The notes under the pieces were generated by a model, which made no database searches, had not been told where the DNA came from, and saw nothing but the letters and a program-made list of their open reading frames with translations. Below are positions 25,961 to 34,677 of a DNA stretch of 64,000 bases, piece by piece. The position numbers and the translations under genes were made by a program. Source of the DNA: Vibrio atlanticus (lineage in GTDB: Bacteria; Pseudomonadota; Gammaproteobacteria; Enterobacterales; Vibrionaceae); NCBI RefSeq assembly GCF_024347315.1, contig NZ_AP025460.1:2356001-2420000 (forward strand). The letters are read 5' to 3'. How positions within the stretch are numbered: position 1 is the first letter of the stretch; the number at the start of each line of letters is the position of its first letter.

Positions 25961-28114
25961 ATGAAAACCGAAAAAGGAAGTTTCAAGCTTTCCACCGTTA
26001 CGCTAGCGATTGTCGCAGCAAGCACAGTGTTTACAGCCCAAGCACAAGAATACACAACCGAAGAGAACATGGTGGTTGTCGCTAGCCGAACACCAAAAGC
26101 GATCAGCGATATTCCGGGAACAGTTTGGTACATCGACGCAGATAAAATCGAACAAGAATATCGTGGTGGTAAATCATTAGGTGAAATTCTATCGGCGAGT
26201 ATTCCCTCTTTAGATGTAAGCAGCGGCGCTCGCACTAACTATGGTCAAAATCTACGTGGCCGTAAGATGCTCGTTATGATTGATGGTGTTTCACTGCAAT
26301 CCTCTCGCCAAATCAGCCGCCACTTAGATTCAATCGACCCATTTAACATTGATCGCATCGAAGTGTTATCGGGTGCAACGTCTATCTACGGTGCGGGTGC
26401 TTCTGGTGGTGTCATCAACATCATCACCAAAAAAGCACAAGGTGAAGAGTTAGAATTCGAATCTTATGTCGGTGGCTCATCGGGCTTTAATTCAGGTGAA
26501 GATTTCGATTACAAAGTCGGTCAATCTATCTCTGGCGGTAACGACAAAGTTCAAGCTCGCTCTTCTGTGGTTTACACCGAGACACAAGGTGTATTCGATG
26601 CAGATGGCGATATTGTTACTCCTGACATTTCACAAGGCTCACTGCAGTTCAACAAGACGGTAGATTTCCTGACAACTGTTGGCGTGAACCTGTCTGAGAC
26701 CAAGAAGCTCAACTTCCTAGCACAATATTACGATAGCCAGCAGAACTCTCCTTACGGCCTATACATCACCGGACGCGATTTTGTTGACGTACGCAAAGGG
26801 TTTTACTCGGATCGCGAACACGGAACTGAGCGCATCATGCTGAGTGCCTCTTACGTCGATGATCAATTCCTTGGGCATCAGTTTATTGCTGAAGCTTCAT
26901 ACCGTAAAGAAGACCAAACTTACACGCCTTACTTCCAATCTTCTGGTCAACAAATTACCGATGTTATTTCATTAAAAACAGCACTGGCTAAGAGCTTCAA
27001 TAAGTTCAATATTGTTTATGGTATCGATGCGTATCAAGATCAGCTTGATAGCAATCAAGCGCTTTACGATCGCACCATTGCGAACAATTCAGGCAACTTA
27101 ATTAACAAGACCTATGCACAAGTGGGTCGCTATGCAGGTGTTAAAGTCAGCTCTATCGCGGGCTTTGTACAATCTGACTATGCGATCACCGATGATTGGA
27201 CGGTGGAAGGTGGATTCCGCTACCAATACATCTCTAACAAGATTGATGATTTTGTCGGCTACAGAGAACAGAAGAAAATTGCTGCAGGTAAAGGGAAAAC
27301 AGCAGACGCAGTACCAGGTGGTGAAACCGATTACGGTGTTGGCTTATTTAACCTAGGTACGATCTACCACCTCACTAACGAGTCTCAGCTCTGGGCAAAC
27401 TTCTCGCAGGGCTTCGACCTTGCAGACCCAGCTAAATACTACGGACAAGGTAATTACAAGCTCGTTGGCGATCACTGGAAACTCAACGACAGCATCAACG
27501 TTAATGACTCAAAAATGTCTGGTATCAAAACCAACAGTTTCGAGTTAGGTTATCGCCTTGACACTGGCGAGCTAAGCTTGCAAACCGCGGCTTACTACTC
27601 ACAATCTGACAAATCAGTGAAGTACAACAGAAAGACATTGCTGATTGAAAACATCAATGACAAAAAGCGAGTGTACGGGCTAGAGGCGATGGCTTCTTAC
27701 TGGGTACATGACAACATTCAACTGGGCGCCTCTGGTCACTACGTCACCTCTGAAGTGAAAGGTAACGACGGTTGGAAAGATGTATCTGCAGGAAGTGCAA
27801 GTACTTCTAAAGCAAGTGCTTGGGCAGGTTGGTATGACTCAGACCTATCCGTAAAAGTACAAAGCCAAACCATGTTTGATTACGAAGACGACAAAAACAA
27901 ACTGGATGGCTACACCGTGTTTGATCTAGTGAGTACCTATCAGCTTCCTGTCGGTAGTCTAGGTTTTGGTATTCAAAACTTGCTGAACAAAGACTACACC
28001 ACAGTTTGGGGTCAACGTGCTCAAATCCTTTACTCCTCTCATTACGATTCAGCGGCGTATGACTACAAAGGCCGCGGCCGTACTTACACTCTGAACTACC
28101 AAGTTAAGTACTAA
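25961..28114 (+). CDS. iutA: TonB-dependent ferric aerobactin receptor
   Basis: A 717-residue outer-membrane receptor. A signal peptide (residues 1-29, ending AQA) is followed by a TonB-box-like segment ENMVVVASR, the plug domain and a 22-strand barrel ending in an aromatic C-terminus. The plug strongly resembles E. coli IutA: GGKSLGEILSASIPSLDVSSGARTNYG, IDGVSLQSSRQISRHLDSIDPFNIDRIEVLSGATSIYGAG. The start at 25961 is chosen for the signal peptide. It imports ferric aerobactin, or a related citrate-hydroxamate, to the periplasm for VatDBC. No aerobactin synthesis genes are seen, so this is piracy of a foreign siderophore. Confidence 0.92.
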   Translation: MKTEKGSFKLSTVTLAIVAASTVFTAQAQEYTTEENMVVVASRTPKAISDIPGTVWYIDADKIEQEYRGGKSLGEILSASIPSLDVSSGARTNYGQNLRGRKMLVMIDGVSLQSSRQISRHLDSIDPFNIDRIEVLSGATSIYGAGASGGVINIITKKAQGEELEFESYVGGSSGFNSGEDFDYKVGQSISGGNDKVQARSSVVYTETQGVFDADGDIVTPDISQGSLQFNKTVDFLTTVGVNLSETKKLNFLAQYYDSQQNSPYGLYITGRDFVDVRKGFYSDREHGTERIMLSASYVDDQFLGHQFIAEASYRKEDQTYTPYFQSSGQQITDVISLKTALAKSFNKFNIVYGIDAYQDQLDSNQALYDRTIANNSGNLINKTYAQVGRYAGVKVSSIAGFVQSDYAITDDWTVEGGFRYQYISNKIDDFVGYREQKKIAAGKGKTADAVPGGETDYGVGLFNLGTIYHLTNESQLWANFSQGFDLADPAKYYGQGNYKLVGDHWKLNDSINVNDSKMSGIKTNSFELGYRLDTGELSLQTAAYYSQSDKSVKYNRKTLLIENINDKKRVYGLEAMASYWVHDNIQLGASGHYVTSEVKGNDGWKDVSAGSASTSKASAWAGWYDSDLSVKVQSQTMFDYEDDKNKLDGYTVFDLVSTYQLPVGSLGFGIQNLLNKDYTTVWGQRAQILYSSHYDSAAYDYKGRGRTYTLNYQVKY

Positions 28115-28176
28115 TTGAACGGTCTACATAAGCTGAATTAGTCGCCCACTCTGAAGTGTGGGATGGCTAAAAGACA

Positions 28177-28206
28177 AAAAGGGTTGGCAAACATGCCAAC
28201 CCTTTT
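28177..28206. terminator. Bidirectional terminator after iutA
   Basis: A perfect 13-bp stem (AAAAGGGTTGGCA with its complement) and AACA loop, A-rich left and T-rich right, between convergent genes. Confidence 0.93.
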
Positions 28207-28254
28207 CAATTGAGGGTTCATTCCGAACTCCCCTATGTTTAACTCTACTTATGC

Positions 28255-28734
28255 TTAAGCTGTCTTTTCTTTCAAGTTTGATTCTTGTTTATCATCAAGC
28301 GCAAAGTAGATCTTCGATACAATTATTTCAGCAATCAGAATCGTAAATACCACGGCGAAGAACGCCACTACACCATTCCAAGGGCCTGTAAAGCTCACCT
28401 TCTCGCCGAACAATAAGTTAATCGCTTCTAGCATCACGAACTTTGAACCCACCAAGATGATGTAAGTAGTGATGGCTCGATAAACCTTAGGCGCGGTACC
28501 CGGTTTACTTTTGAAGTGCTCAGCAATCTTGTGCTCTAAGCCAATAGAGAGCTTCAACAATAACTGCAGTAATAACGCTGCTATCAAAGAAATAGTGAAA
28601 GACTCAATGTTGACGAAGTCCCAGTACTCATCGAAAAAGTTAAGTACCACTAAGTCCACCAGCACAGCTAACGTGTAACCTACAAATAGACGTTGTGGTG
28701 TGTTGAACCCGTAAACTTTGTCTGATTTAGTCAT
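28255..28734 (-). CDS. Four-helix inner-membrane protein of unknown function
   Basis: About 159 residues with four predicted membrane segments (roughly 14-33, 45-66, 86-108 and 120-142) and a charged C-terminus. I chose the ATG at 28734 (MTKSDKVYGF) because of the preceding AGAGAGAC ribosome site; the frame extends to 28827. No family recognised. The region before it (28829-28841) holds AATAAT-C-ATTATT, which resembles a minimal Fur 6-1-6 element, so iron control is conceivable. It converges with iutA. Confidence 0.72.
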   Translation of the reverse strand: MTKSDKVYGFNTPQRLFVGYTLAVLVDLVVLNFFDEYWDFVNIESFTISLIAALLLQLLLKLSIGLEHKIAEHFKSKPGTAPKVYRAITTYIILVGSKFVMLEAINLLFGEKVSFTGPWNGVVAFFAVVFTILIAEIIVSKIYFALDDKQESNLKEKTA

Positions 28735-28995
28735 TCTGTCTCTCTCTAATTTGATAAGTCGCCTTGATTTGAAATACATCTTAGCGCTCGAAAAGGAGCA
28801 AAACTTACCATTTTGTGACACCACCAATAATCATTATTCAAATTAATGATTCGACAGAAATCCCCCTTCCTTCTCTTATAGCAATAGCAAAAACACACCC
28901 AATTCATCACTGTCACCAAATGGCCATTCTTCAAATGCTGCCCCCATATGATGACTCCATCAGCGACACACACTCATTTCCAAAAGGTGCAGACT

Positions 28996-29292
28996 ATGAA
29001 AAAGCTAATCACTAACGTGAACGTATTTAACGGTGTTGATAACAACCTTATCGAGAACGTATCTATCCTGATCGAAGATAATCTTATCACTCAGATTGGA
29101 GATATTGACCCAACCATTACCGATGAAACGATTAATGCTCAAGGAGGCAAGTTAGGTCAGATCGTTGAAGGCGCGTATGCCGACTTATTGATCATCGATG
29201 GCAATCCATTAGAAGGTGTTGCTTGTGTGGCGGACACAGAGACACAAAAATTGATCATGAAAGACGGTAAGGTGTACAAAAACACGCTTTAA
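28996..29292 (+). pseudogene. Amidohydrolase with the catalytic core deleted in frame
   Basis: A 98-residue frame joins the N-terminal strand region of an amidohydrolase (KKLITNVNVFNGVDNNLIENVSILIEDNLITQIGD) directly to its C-terminal end (GQIVEGAYADLLIIDGNPLEGV...IMKDGKVYKNTL). Normal family members have roughly 400 residues, with the metal-binding HxH and TIM barrel between these parts; all of that is absent. The junction lies near residues 51-54 (NAQGGKLGQ). Frame and ribosome site (AAAAGG) are kept, so a mini-protein of two beta-sandwich halves could still be made, but hydrolase activity is not possible. Most likely a deletion remnant. Confidence 0.82.
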
Positions 29293-29571
29293 TTTCTAAA
29301 AGCTCTTGTCCCTTGGCCAAAAAAAACCAATCTAAGGTAAATAACCGCGGTTACTAATTTGGTTGTTTGCTTTTGGGGTCAGGTAAAAGAACCAATAACT
29401 AAACGTTTCCTACATCAGTAATGAAACTACCGGCGCGATCTAAATACATACTCAAGAACAACATATGACCTAACTCTCTGTTTTCTTGCTACTATTAAAC
29501 TCATGCTGTTTGTTTATGTATAAAATTGTTGATTGAAGGACGAAGCTTATTGACATGGGGATGAGATTAGA

Positions 29572-30818
29572 ATGAGGCGATTACTTACTGCATGCTTACT
29601 CAGTACAGTGCTGTTAATCAGTACAGTGTTATCAGGATGCGGAAACTTTAGAAATCTATCTAATGAGATAGAAGCAATTGATGCCTATACCGACCAGTAC
29701 CAAATCATTTTGACCGAACCAGCGTCGGGCTCAGCCGTCGTTATTCAACAGATAAAAGATATCAATAAAAGCGAAGTTGATGGCTACGACGGCATAATAG
29801 ATAGCGACAGTATTCAATTGCAGCTATCTAGAAAAATACACTACCTACTTGTCTTTGATGATAAAAACCAAGATTTAACCCTACAAGCTGACGAACCATT
29901 CAGTGTCGTTAATCTGCATGATCACCAAGACAAATCAACCATAAAGGTCTCACTAACCATTGATGAAAATAAAGCTCCCAGCGCCTTTGTTGATCGATCA
30001 TTGTCCTCTTTATTGAAAATAGAGTTAGACCTCGTCGATATCGGAACCGTGGCGAATTTAACGGACCCTCCTTTTAAGAAAGGAAACGCAAAACTCGGTA
30101 TGTGGCAACCACTGACATTCTTGCTTGAAGATAACGCCGGGCTCTATTTTCTATCTGAATATGACCCTAACAAAACCCCTATCCTTTTGTGCATGGGATC
30201 AATGCGACCGCTTTAGACTTTGCATCACTCATTGAAAAAGTCGACCAGTCTAAATACCAAATATGGGTATTTAACTACCCTTCAGGGTTGTCTCTCTCCT
30301 TGAATTCAAAAGGCTTAAATAACCTGTTACACACGGTGGTGACTGAATATAAGGTCCAACAACTACATGTTGTTGCACACAGTATGGGCGGCTTGATCGT
30401 GACAAACAGTATTCGTCAGTGCCAAATCGGACAGTTGTGCAATTTTGTCAGTAGCATCACCACCATATCTTCCCCGTTTGGTGGGGTGGCATCTGCCAAG
30501 CAAGGGGTTGAATACTCCCCTATCGTGATGCCAGCCTGGGTAGATTTAAATCCAGACGGAAAATTTATCGCCGAGTTATTTGGTAGTAAGACTAAAAACC
30601 ATACCCCGCACTTTTTAGCGTTTGGATACAATTCAGGGGAATTATTTAATACCAACAGTAATGATGGCGTAATTGACCTATCAAGCCAGCTTTCGCGTCC
30701 AGCTCAATTAAACGCCGACCAAATTCTTGGTTACGATGAAAACCATTTAAGCATCTTAGACAACGACGACTTGTTTGAAGATCTTTCTGAGTTTTGGTTG
30801 AGATCAGAACAGGAGTAA
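29572..30818 (+). pseudogene. Lipase-like alpha/beta-hydrolase lipoprotein, frameshifted
   Basis: Two adjacent frames make one protein of about 415 residues. The first (29572-30216) has a lipoprotein signal (VLSGC) and an N-terminal domain. The second (from about 30189) carries the hydrolase core: HGINATALDF, typical of the oxyanion strand, nucleophile motif VVAHSMGGLI, and a late His in DENHLSILD. The break is at the T run 30185-30188: one additional T would give PILFVHGIN and restore the frame. This could be a true mutation, a phase-variable tract (only four T, so unlikely) or a sequencing error. Unbroken, it would be a surface or periplasmic lipase or acyltransferase. Confidence 0.82.
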
Positions 30819-31191
30819 ATACCGGGCGTATTGGATATGGGTGAATCAACCTCAAGTATTACTGCTAGCAGATGCTGATTAAGGGGAGGTTAGGAGGGGA
30901 TTTAGTTATGAGCTAACACGGATTTGCCCCGTTGTTGGATAGACCTTTTGCTCATTCGCATCCTATTTATGTGAGTTTTCCCTACTAAAAATTATCTGAA
31001 CCAGAATAGTAATTCTGATACTGGGATCTGCAAGCAACAAACGTAAATTGTTTGAGTTGCAAAGAGCGCCATAAAACTCCGCTTTGTTGTTCGGGGGAAG
31101 TTGATTTTTCGTATGCATACAATTAACTAGCACTTTTAAGAATAACATTGATAATATGCACTCCATTCAGATGTCTAACGTATTGTTATAA
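30819..31191. other. Gene-free gap with a dispersed purine repeat
   Basis: 373 bp with no supportable gene. It contains the purine-rich repeat at 30881-30902; the remainder is AT-rich and probably holds the promoter of the orphan gene at 31192. Confidence 0.5.
30881..30902 (+). repeat. Dispersed purine-rich repeat, copy 1
   Basis: AAGGGGAGG-T-TAGGAGGGGATT differs by one base from the copy at 33837-33858. Similar runs are common between Vibrio genes, as far as I recall. Function unknown. Confidence 0.6.
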
Positions 31192-32313
31192 ATGTCAAAA
31201 ATATTGTTCTCATTGTTGTTAGTTAATATAGCGGTACTTTTCCTATTGCTTGATTTCATCCAAGTGTCTTTGTATCTGTATATCCCGCTTTTATCTCTTT
31301 TAACTTTTAAGATTATTTGGTGGGAACTACTAGAATCTAAACCTCATCCACCTTCTAGCGTATACACATACTTCACAACTAAGTATGTAAACTTGCACTG
31401 TAAATACATCCTTAGAACTAAGATAAAAAATGGAGTTATTGACGCTCTGCTTTCCGCTTTCTTTGTAATTAGGAGTACAGAAGCGCGTAACCTAATAACA
31501 ATATTAATAATGTCATTTTCACTATTGATACTTAGTCTTTGTAAATCTGAGGATGAACTGTTACTCAGTTCAATCTTCTCATCGATATTCGCCGCATGTA
31601 TTTTTGACTTTGTAATAATTCGGCTTCCTGACGAAATAAAAAAGATAAGGTACAGTGAAAACATCGGTATATCAGTCTCATATATACAAACAATAAGACG
31701 TTCTATGTCCCATGCTCTGGGGGACGAAGATTTCTTCACGCAAGCTATAGACAGACACAATTATGAGTTAAACCTAAACCAGTATTCTCGTATAGATTGC
31801 CGCAAACCAGTTGAATCTAGAATAGTGTTTGGTGATAGCTACATTCAGTCTCTAATGATAAAGCGTATAAAAATCAGGAAAGCGCTTACAGGGAAGGATT
31901 ATATTTCAATAAATGACTATTTGTGTATTTGTATAATGGTATTAAATTATGTTGTGGATGATCTGTTGAGTAAAGATGAGTTACATCACTACCCTGATGT
32001 TAGAGTATCTATTTTGAACCTGAAATCGGCAATGAAGAATGACATAACTTCTACTTCTATTGATACTGATTATAAAGTAAACCAAAAAACTATTTATGAT
32101 TTAGAATTAAGGTGCTCTCATAGAATGAGAGACTTTTTTGATCACTATATACTACCCATGGAAACAGTAGAATTCTGGTTTGTAAGGAAGATGCGAAAAT
32201 ATTCTCGACATTATGGTATTCCCAATTCACATTTCTCTTATGATGCGACTCAAATGCACCTTAAAAACATGCAAGATAGACTGTGCATTAGCCTACATAA
32301 GAGCGCAGAGTAA
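31192..32313 (+). CDS. Orphan AT-rich membrane protein of unknown function
   Basis: A 373-residue protein with two N-terminal membrane helices (about 4-24 and 27-46), two more near 101-118 and 125-145, and a charged, probably cytoplasmic C-terminal half (about 150-373) rich in Ile, Arg, Lys, Tyr and His. No family is recognised. Codon use is visibly unlike its neighbours, with many ATA, AGA, TTA and AAT codons. The ATG lacks a good ribosome site. This suggests recent transfer. It stands alone between a broken lipase gene and a broken pyrophosphatase gene. Confidence 0.7.
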   Translation: MSKILFSLLLVNIAVLFLLLDFIQVSLYLYIPLLSLLTFKIIWWELLESKPHPPSSVYTYFTTKYVNLHCKYILRTKIKNGVIDALLSAFFVIRSTEARNLITILIMSFSLLILSLCKSEDELLLSSIFSSIFAACIFDFVIIRLPDEIKKIRYSENIGISVSYIQTIRRSMSHALGDEDFFTQAIDRHNYELNLNQYSRIDCRKPVESRIVFGDSYIQSLMIKRIKIRKALTGKDYISINDYLCICIMVLNYVVDDLLSKDELHHYPDVRVSILNLKSAMKNDITSTSIDTDYKVNQKTIYDLELRCSHRMRDFFDHYILPMETVEFWFVRKMRKYSRHYGIPNSHFSYDATQMHLKNMQDRLCISLHKSAE

Positions 32314-32351
32314 GCACTGTAGAGAAGCAAACTAGCTGGGTCGGTTTACAC

Positions 32352-32383
32352 TACAAAAGGGATTGGTATCTCTACCAATCCCT
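32352..32383 (-). terminator. Terminator of the pyrophosphatase gene
   Basis: A 10-bp stem AGGGATTGGT/ACCAATCCCT with a 6-nt loop (32358-32383), followed on the minus strand by TTTTG. The hairpin core is the same as at 34605-34628. Confidence 0.82.
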
Positions 32384-32403
32384 CTCCCAAACTCTCTTTC
32401 TAC

Positions 32404-33417
32404 TTACAAGCTCTCAATTGCCTTTTGCACTGCAGGGCCAATCTGACGCTTCCGAGAAGTGACGCCCTCTAGGGTCAGCATGTCGCTTGTCGGTTCAGCG
32501 TTGAAAGCCGACTTGATAACTTGGTAGTCGCTTTCATCCACCCACAATAGGTTCGCTTCTTTATTCTTGGTGTCTGTGATGGAGAAGAACAGATGATCTA
32601 AGCCGTTCTCTTCTTTATAAGACTTCATCGCTGCCAAAAGCTCGTCTTTGCGGTCAATCAGTTATTGAGCGGTTAGCGTTTCAGCGACACCAATGCCCAC
32701 CTGTTTGCCACCGTACTTAAAGTTTTTGTAATCCAGAGTCAGAATGGTTTCAGATGAAAGGTGGCTAAGATCCGATTTAGCAACCAACATCTGTTGACCG
32801 AAATCTTCAATATCTGAAACGCCTGCAACCTTCGCCAGCTTCTCTGCGTATTCACGATCATGCTCAGTCGTGGTTGCTGATTGGAATACCACAGTGTCAG
32901 AAAGAATCGCACCCAGTCCGACACAAGCAAGGTGTTTAGGTAAGGTCACATCGAGCTTTTCAGCGTTGTCAGCCAGAATAGTGGCAGCTGAACCCCAACC
33001 TCGAATATCCATCTCGACAATTTGTGGTGTGTTAATCGGAGAGCCACCAATCGTGTGATGATCGACCACAGCCACAATAGATGACTGATCGATGGTTGGC
33101 GCTAATTGAGTCACTTGGTTGAAGTCCACCAGCCCCACTCGATATGAAGAGTAATCTGTCTCTACACGTGGTGATTCCGCATTGCAGTAGTTCAAGATAA
33201 ACGTCGATTCAGGGTTGATAGGCTCAGGCACTGTCGCCGTGCCGCCATAGATATGAGCCGCGAGCATCGCAGACATTACCGTGTCGCTGTCTGGGCTAAG
33301 GTGCCCTGTCCATACGAGATCTTCACTGTTTTCATTGGCTGATTGTTGCAAGCTAAAAGCAAAACTTGCTGAACTGAATGACATAATTACGGCGGCAACG
33401 ACAGGTGTTAGCTTCAC
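32404..33417 (-). pseudogene. ppaC: Exported manganese-dependent inorganic pyrophosphatase, interrupted by a stop codon
   Basis: A family II (DHH/DHHA2) pyrophosphatase of 337 codons with one in-frame TAA at 32662-32664. DHH motifs are present: GHLSPDSDTVMSA, VGLVDFNQ, VVDHHTIG. After the stop the same frame continues with the DHHA2 end (LFFSITDTKNKEANLLWVDE...GVTSRKRQIGPAVQKAIESL), including the substrate-binding SRKRQ. A CAA-to-TAA change (Gln) would explain it. I start at GTG 33417, with ribosome site TAAGGAAG 5 nt away. A signal peptide follows (ending ASFA), so this is the unusual exported form. Truncation before DHHA2 should abolish activity. Confidence 0.85.
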
Positions 33418-33720
33418 GGGTACTTCCTTATTTGGATTCGTTTTAGAACCCCATAAACTAGCCAGCAAAAATTTCAAAACCGTGTCAGCGATGTTTCAGA
33501 TTTACTTCAGTAAGTAACGAAATGTAATTCCCTTTTCCTTCTCCTTGCCAATTAAATTACAACTCACTTTGGATTAGGTCATCTTTTCATTATTTCACAA
33601 TGAATTTTAATGAAGCTTGGTGAACCGACATGTAAACCACTGAATCATTGAGATATAAAAGACCCAATTCAAATTCTAAGAATTAGATAATCTAACTAAA
33701 AAATGATGGTAGAAAGGATC

Positions 33721-33743
33721 AAAAAAGGCCGCAAACGCAGCCT
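33721..33743 (-). terminator. Terminator after the RlpA-like gene
   Basis: GGCTGC-GTTT-GCGGCC hairpin on the minus strand followed by six T. It lies about 115 bp past the stop codon. Confidence 0.75.
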
Positions 33744-33836
33744 AATCAAGTAAGCATAAATGTACTGTACATTCATCAAGGTCGACGGTCAGTTCCTCCC
33801 CTTTCTATTGCAAGTAAGGGGTCGGAGATGTAAACC

Positions 33837-33858
33837 AAGGGGAGGCTAGGAGGGGATT
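33837..33858 (+). repeat. Dispersed purine-rich repeat, copy 2
   Basis: AAGGGGAGG-C-TAGGAGGGGATT, one base different from 30881-30902. It ends directly at the stop codon of the RlpA-like gene. Confidence 0.6.
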
Positions 33859-34284
33859 CTAGTGCTTATACCTAAAGGTATTACTGTCATCAACAATCTC
33901 GATTTTGACAGGCACAGTACCTTGCTTAACATTGCCGATTTTTGCAAATGCCTTATGCGAGAGGTCAATCACTCGGCCTTTTACGTAAGGGCCTCGATCG
34001 TTAATTTTAACTTCGACAGACTTATTATTGGCGGTGTTAGTCACTCTCACGATCGTCCCCAAGAGCAAGGTTTTATGAGCCGCTGTGTAGGCATTCATGT
34101 TGTATGTCTCACCACTTGCTGTGAGTTTTCCATGGAATTTATCGCCATACCAAGAAGCTTTACCCACAAGAGCATGTGACTTGGCATAGTCCTTTGTTTT
34201 AGAACTGCCGACAGCCGACGTTGAGGTGCATCCGGCTAATATCATAAGAATAAGAGCGGTAAAGATGATGTGTAGTTTTTTCAT
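33859..34284 (-). CDS. RlpA-like septal ring lipoprotein
   Basis: A 141-residue lipoprotein: signal peptide with lipobox LAGC (Cys19), then one RlpA double-psi beta-barrel (GKASWYGDKFHGKLTASGETYNMNAYTAAHKTLLLGTIVRVTN...VKINDRGPYVKGRVIDLSHKAFAKIG). The acidic residue of NDRGPY and the His of AAHKTL are kept, as in active RlpA transglycosylases and expansin-like proteins. The C-terminal SPOR domain of full RlpA is absent, so it is a short paralogue rather than the septal RlpA itself. The start at 34284 gives a clean signal sequence. It is a single gene. Confidence 0.88.
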   Translation of the reverse strand: MKKLHIIFTALILMILAGCTSTSAVGSSKTKDYAKSHALVGKASWYGDKFHGKLTASGETYNMNAYTAAHKTLLLGTIVRVTNTANNKSVEVKINDRGPYVKGRVIDLSHKAFAKIGNVKQGTVPVKIEIVDDSNTFRYKH

Positions 34285-34604
34285 GTGATTTGGGAACGCT
34301 AATCTGTGCATGTTTCTCTATTTTCGTTGTTGTTGGTTAGCAATATTGTGCTGAGTATAGTCACAACTCAGTCGAGGCAACCATTCGGTATGAGCCCGCA
34401 ATATTTCCATGAACTACGCTTCCTTCCGTCATATTCATGAAAGGTTTTATCCTGAAAACGTCAACTTTAACAACGCCTTAAATCTTTTTCTTTATTAGTC
34501 ATTCAACACAAACAAACTGCGGTTCAAAGAACACCCGAAGACAGGTTGATTTATGCCCGAGTCTAATATTAAGTGCCCCTTCTCTCATCAAAGAAACGCA
34601 AAAA
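34285..34604. other. Gene-free gap
   Basis: About 320 bp between the RlpA-like promoter side and the VOC-gene terminator. I see no gene, repeat or clear site in it. Confidence 0.4.
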
Positions 34605-34628
34605 AGGATTGGTATCTCTACCAATCCT
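34601..34628 (-). terminator. Terminator of the VOC gene
   Basis: A 9-bp stem AGGATTGGT/ACCAATCCT with the same ATCTCT loop as 32358-32383, followed by TTTTTT on the minus strand. Confidence 0.9.
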
Positions 34629-34677
34629 CTTTAGGGGGTGTTTCGGTTTTCTACCTTATGACAGGTAGGTAGCGCGA

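Larger units (their letters stand above)
33418..33858. other. Gene-free gap upstream of ppaC
   Basis: 441 bp. It holds the ppaC promoter region, the RlpA-gene terminator (33721-33743), a 15-bp palindrome AATGTAC-T-GTACATT (33759-33773) and the second purine repeat (33837-33858). No gene seen. Confidence 0.5.

Noticed and set aside
28829..28841. Fur box between the membrane protein gene and the amidohydrolase remnant
   Set aside because: Only the 6-1-6 core AATAAT-C-ATTATT is good; the 19-bp match is about 12, too weak to list as a site on its own.
29343..29390. Possible remnant of a REP-type transposase element (TTTTGGGGTCAGG)
   Set aside because: Only a short stretch looks familiar; no inverted ends or coding remnant could be supported.
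29572..30818. Programmed ribosomal frameshift in the lipase-like gene
   Set aside because: The site CCTTTTGTG is not a known slippery heptamer with a following stem, and family members read through in one frame; a lost T is simpler.
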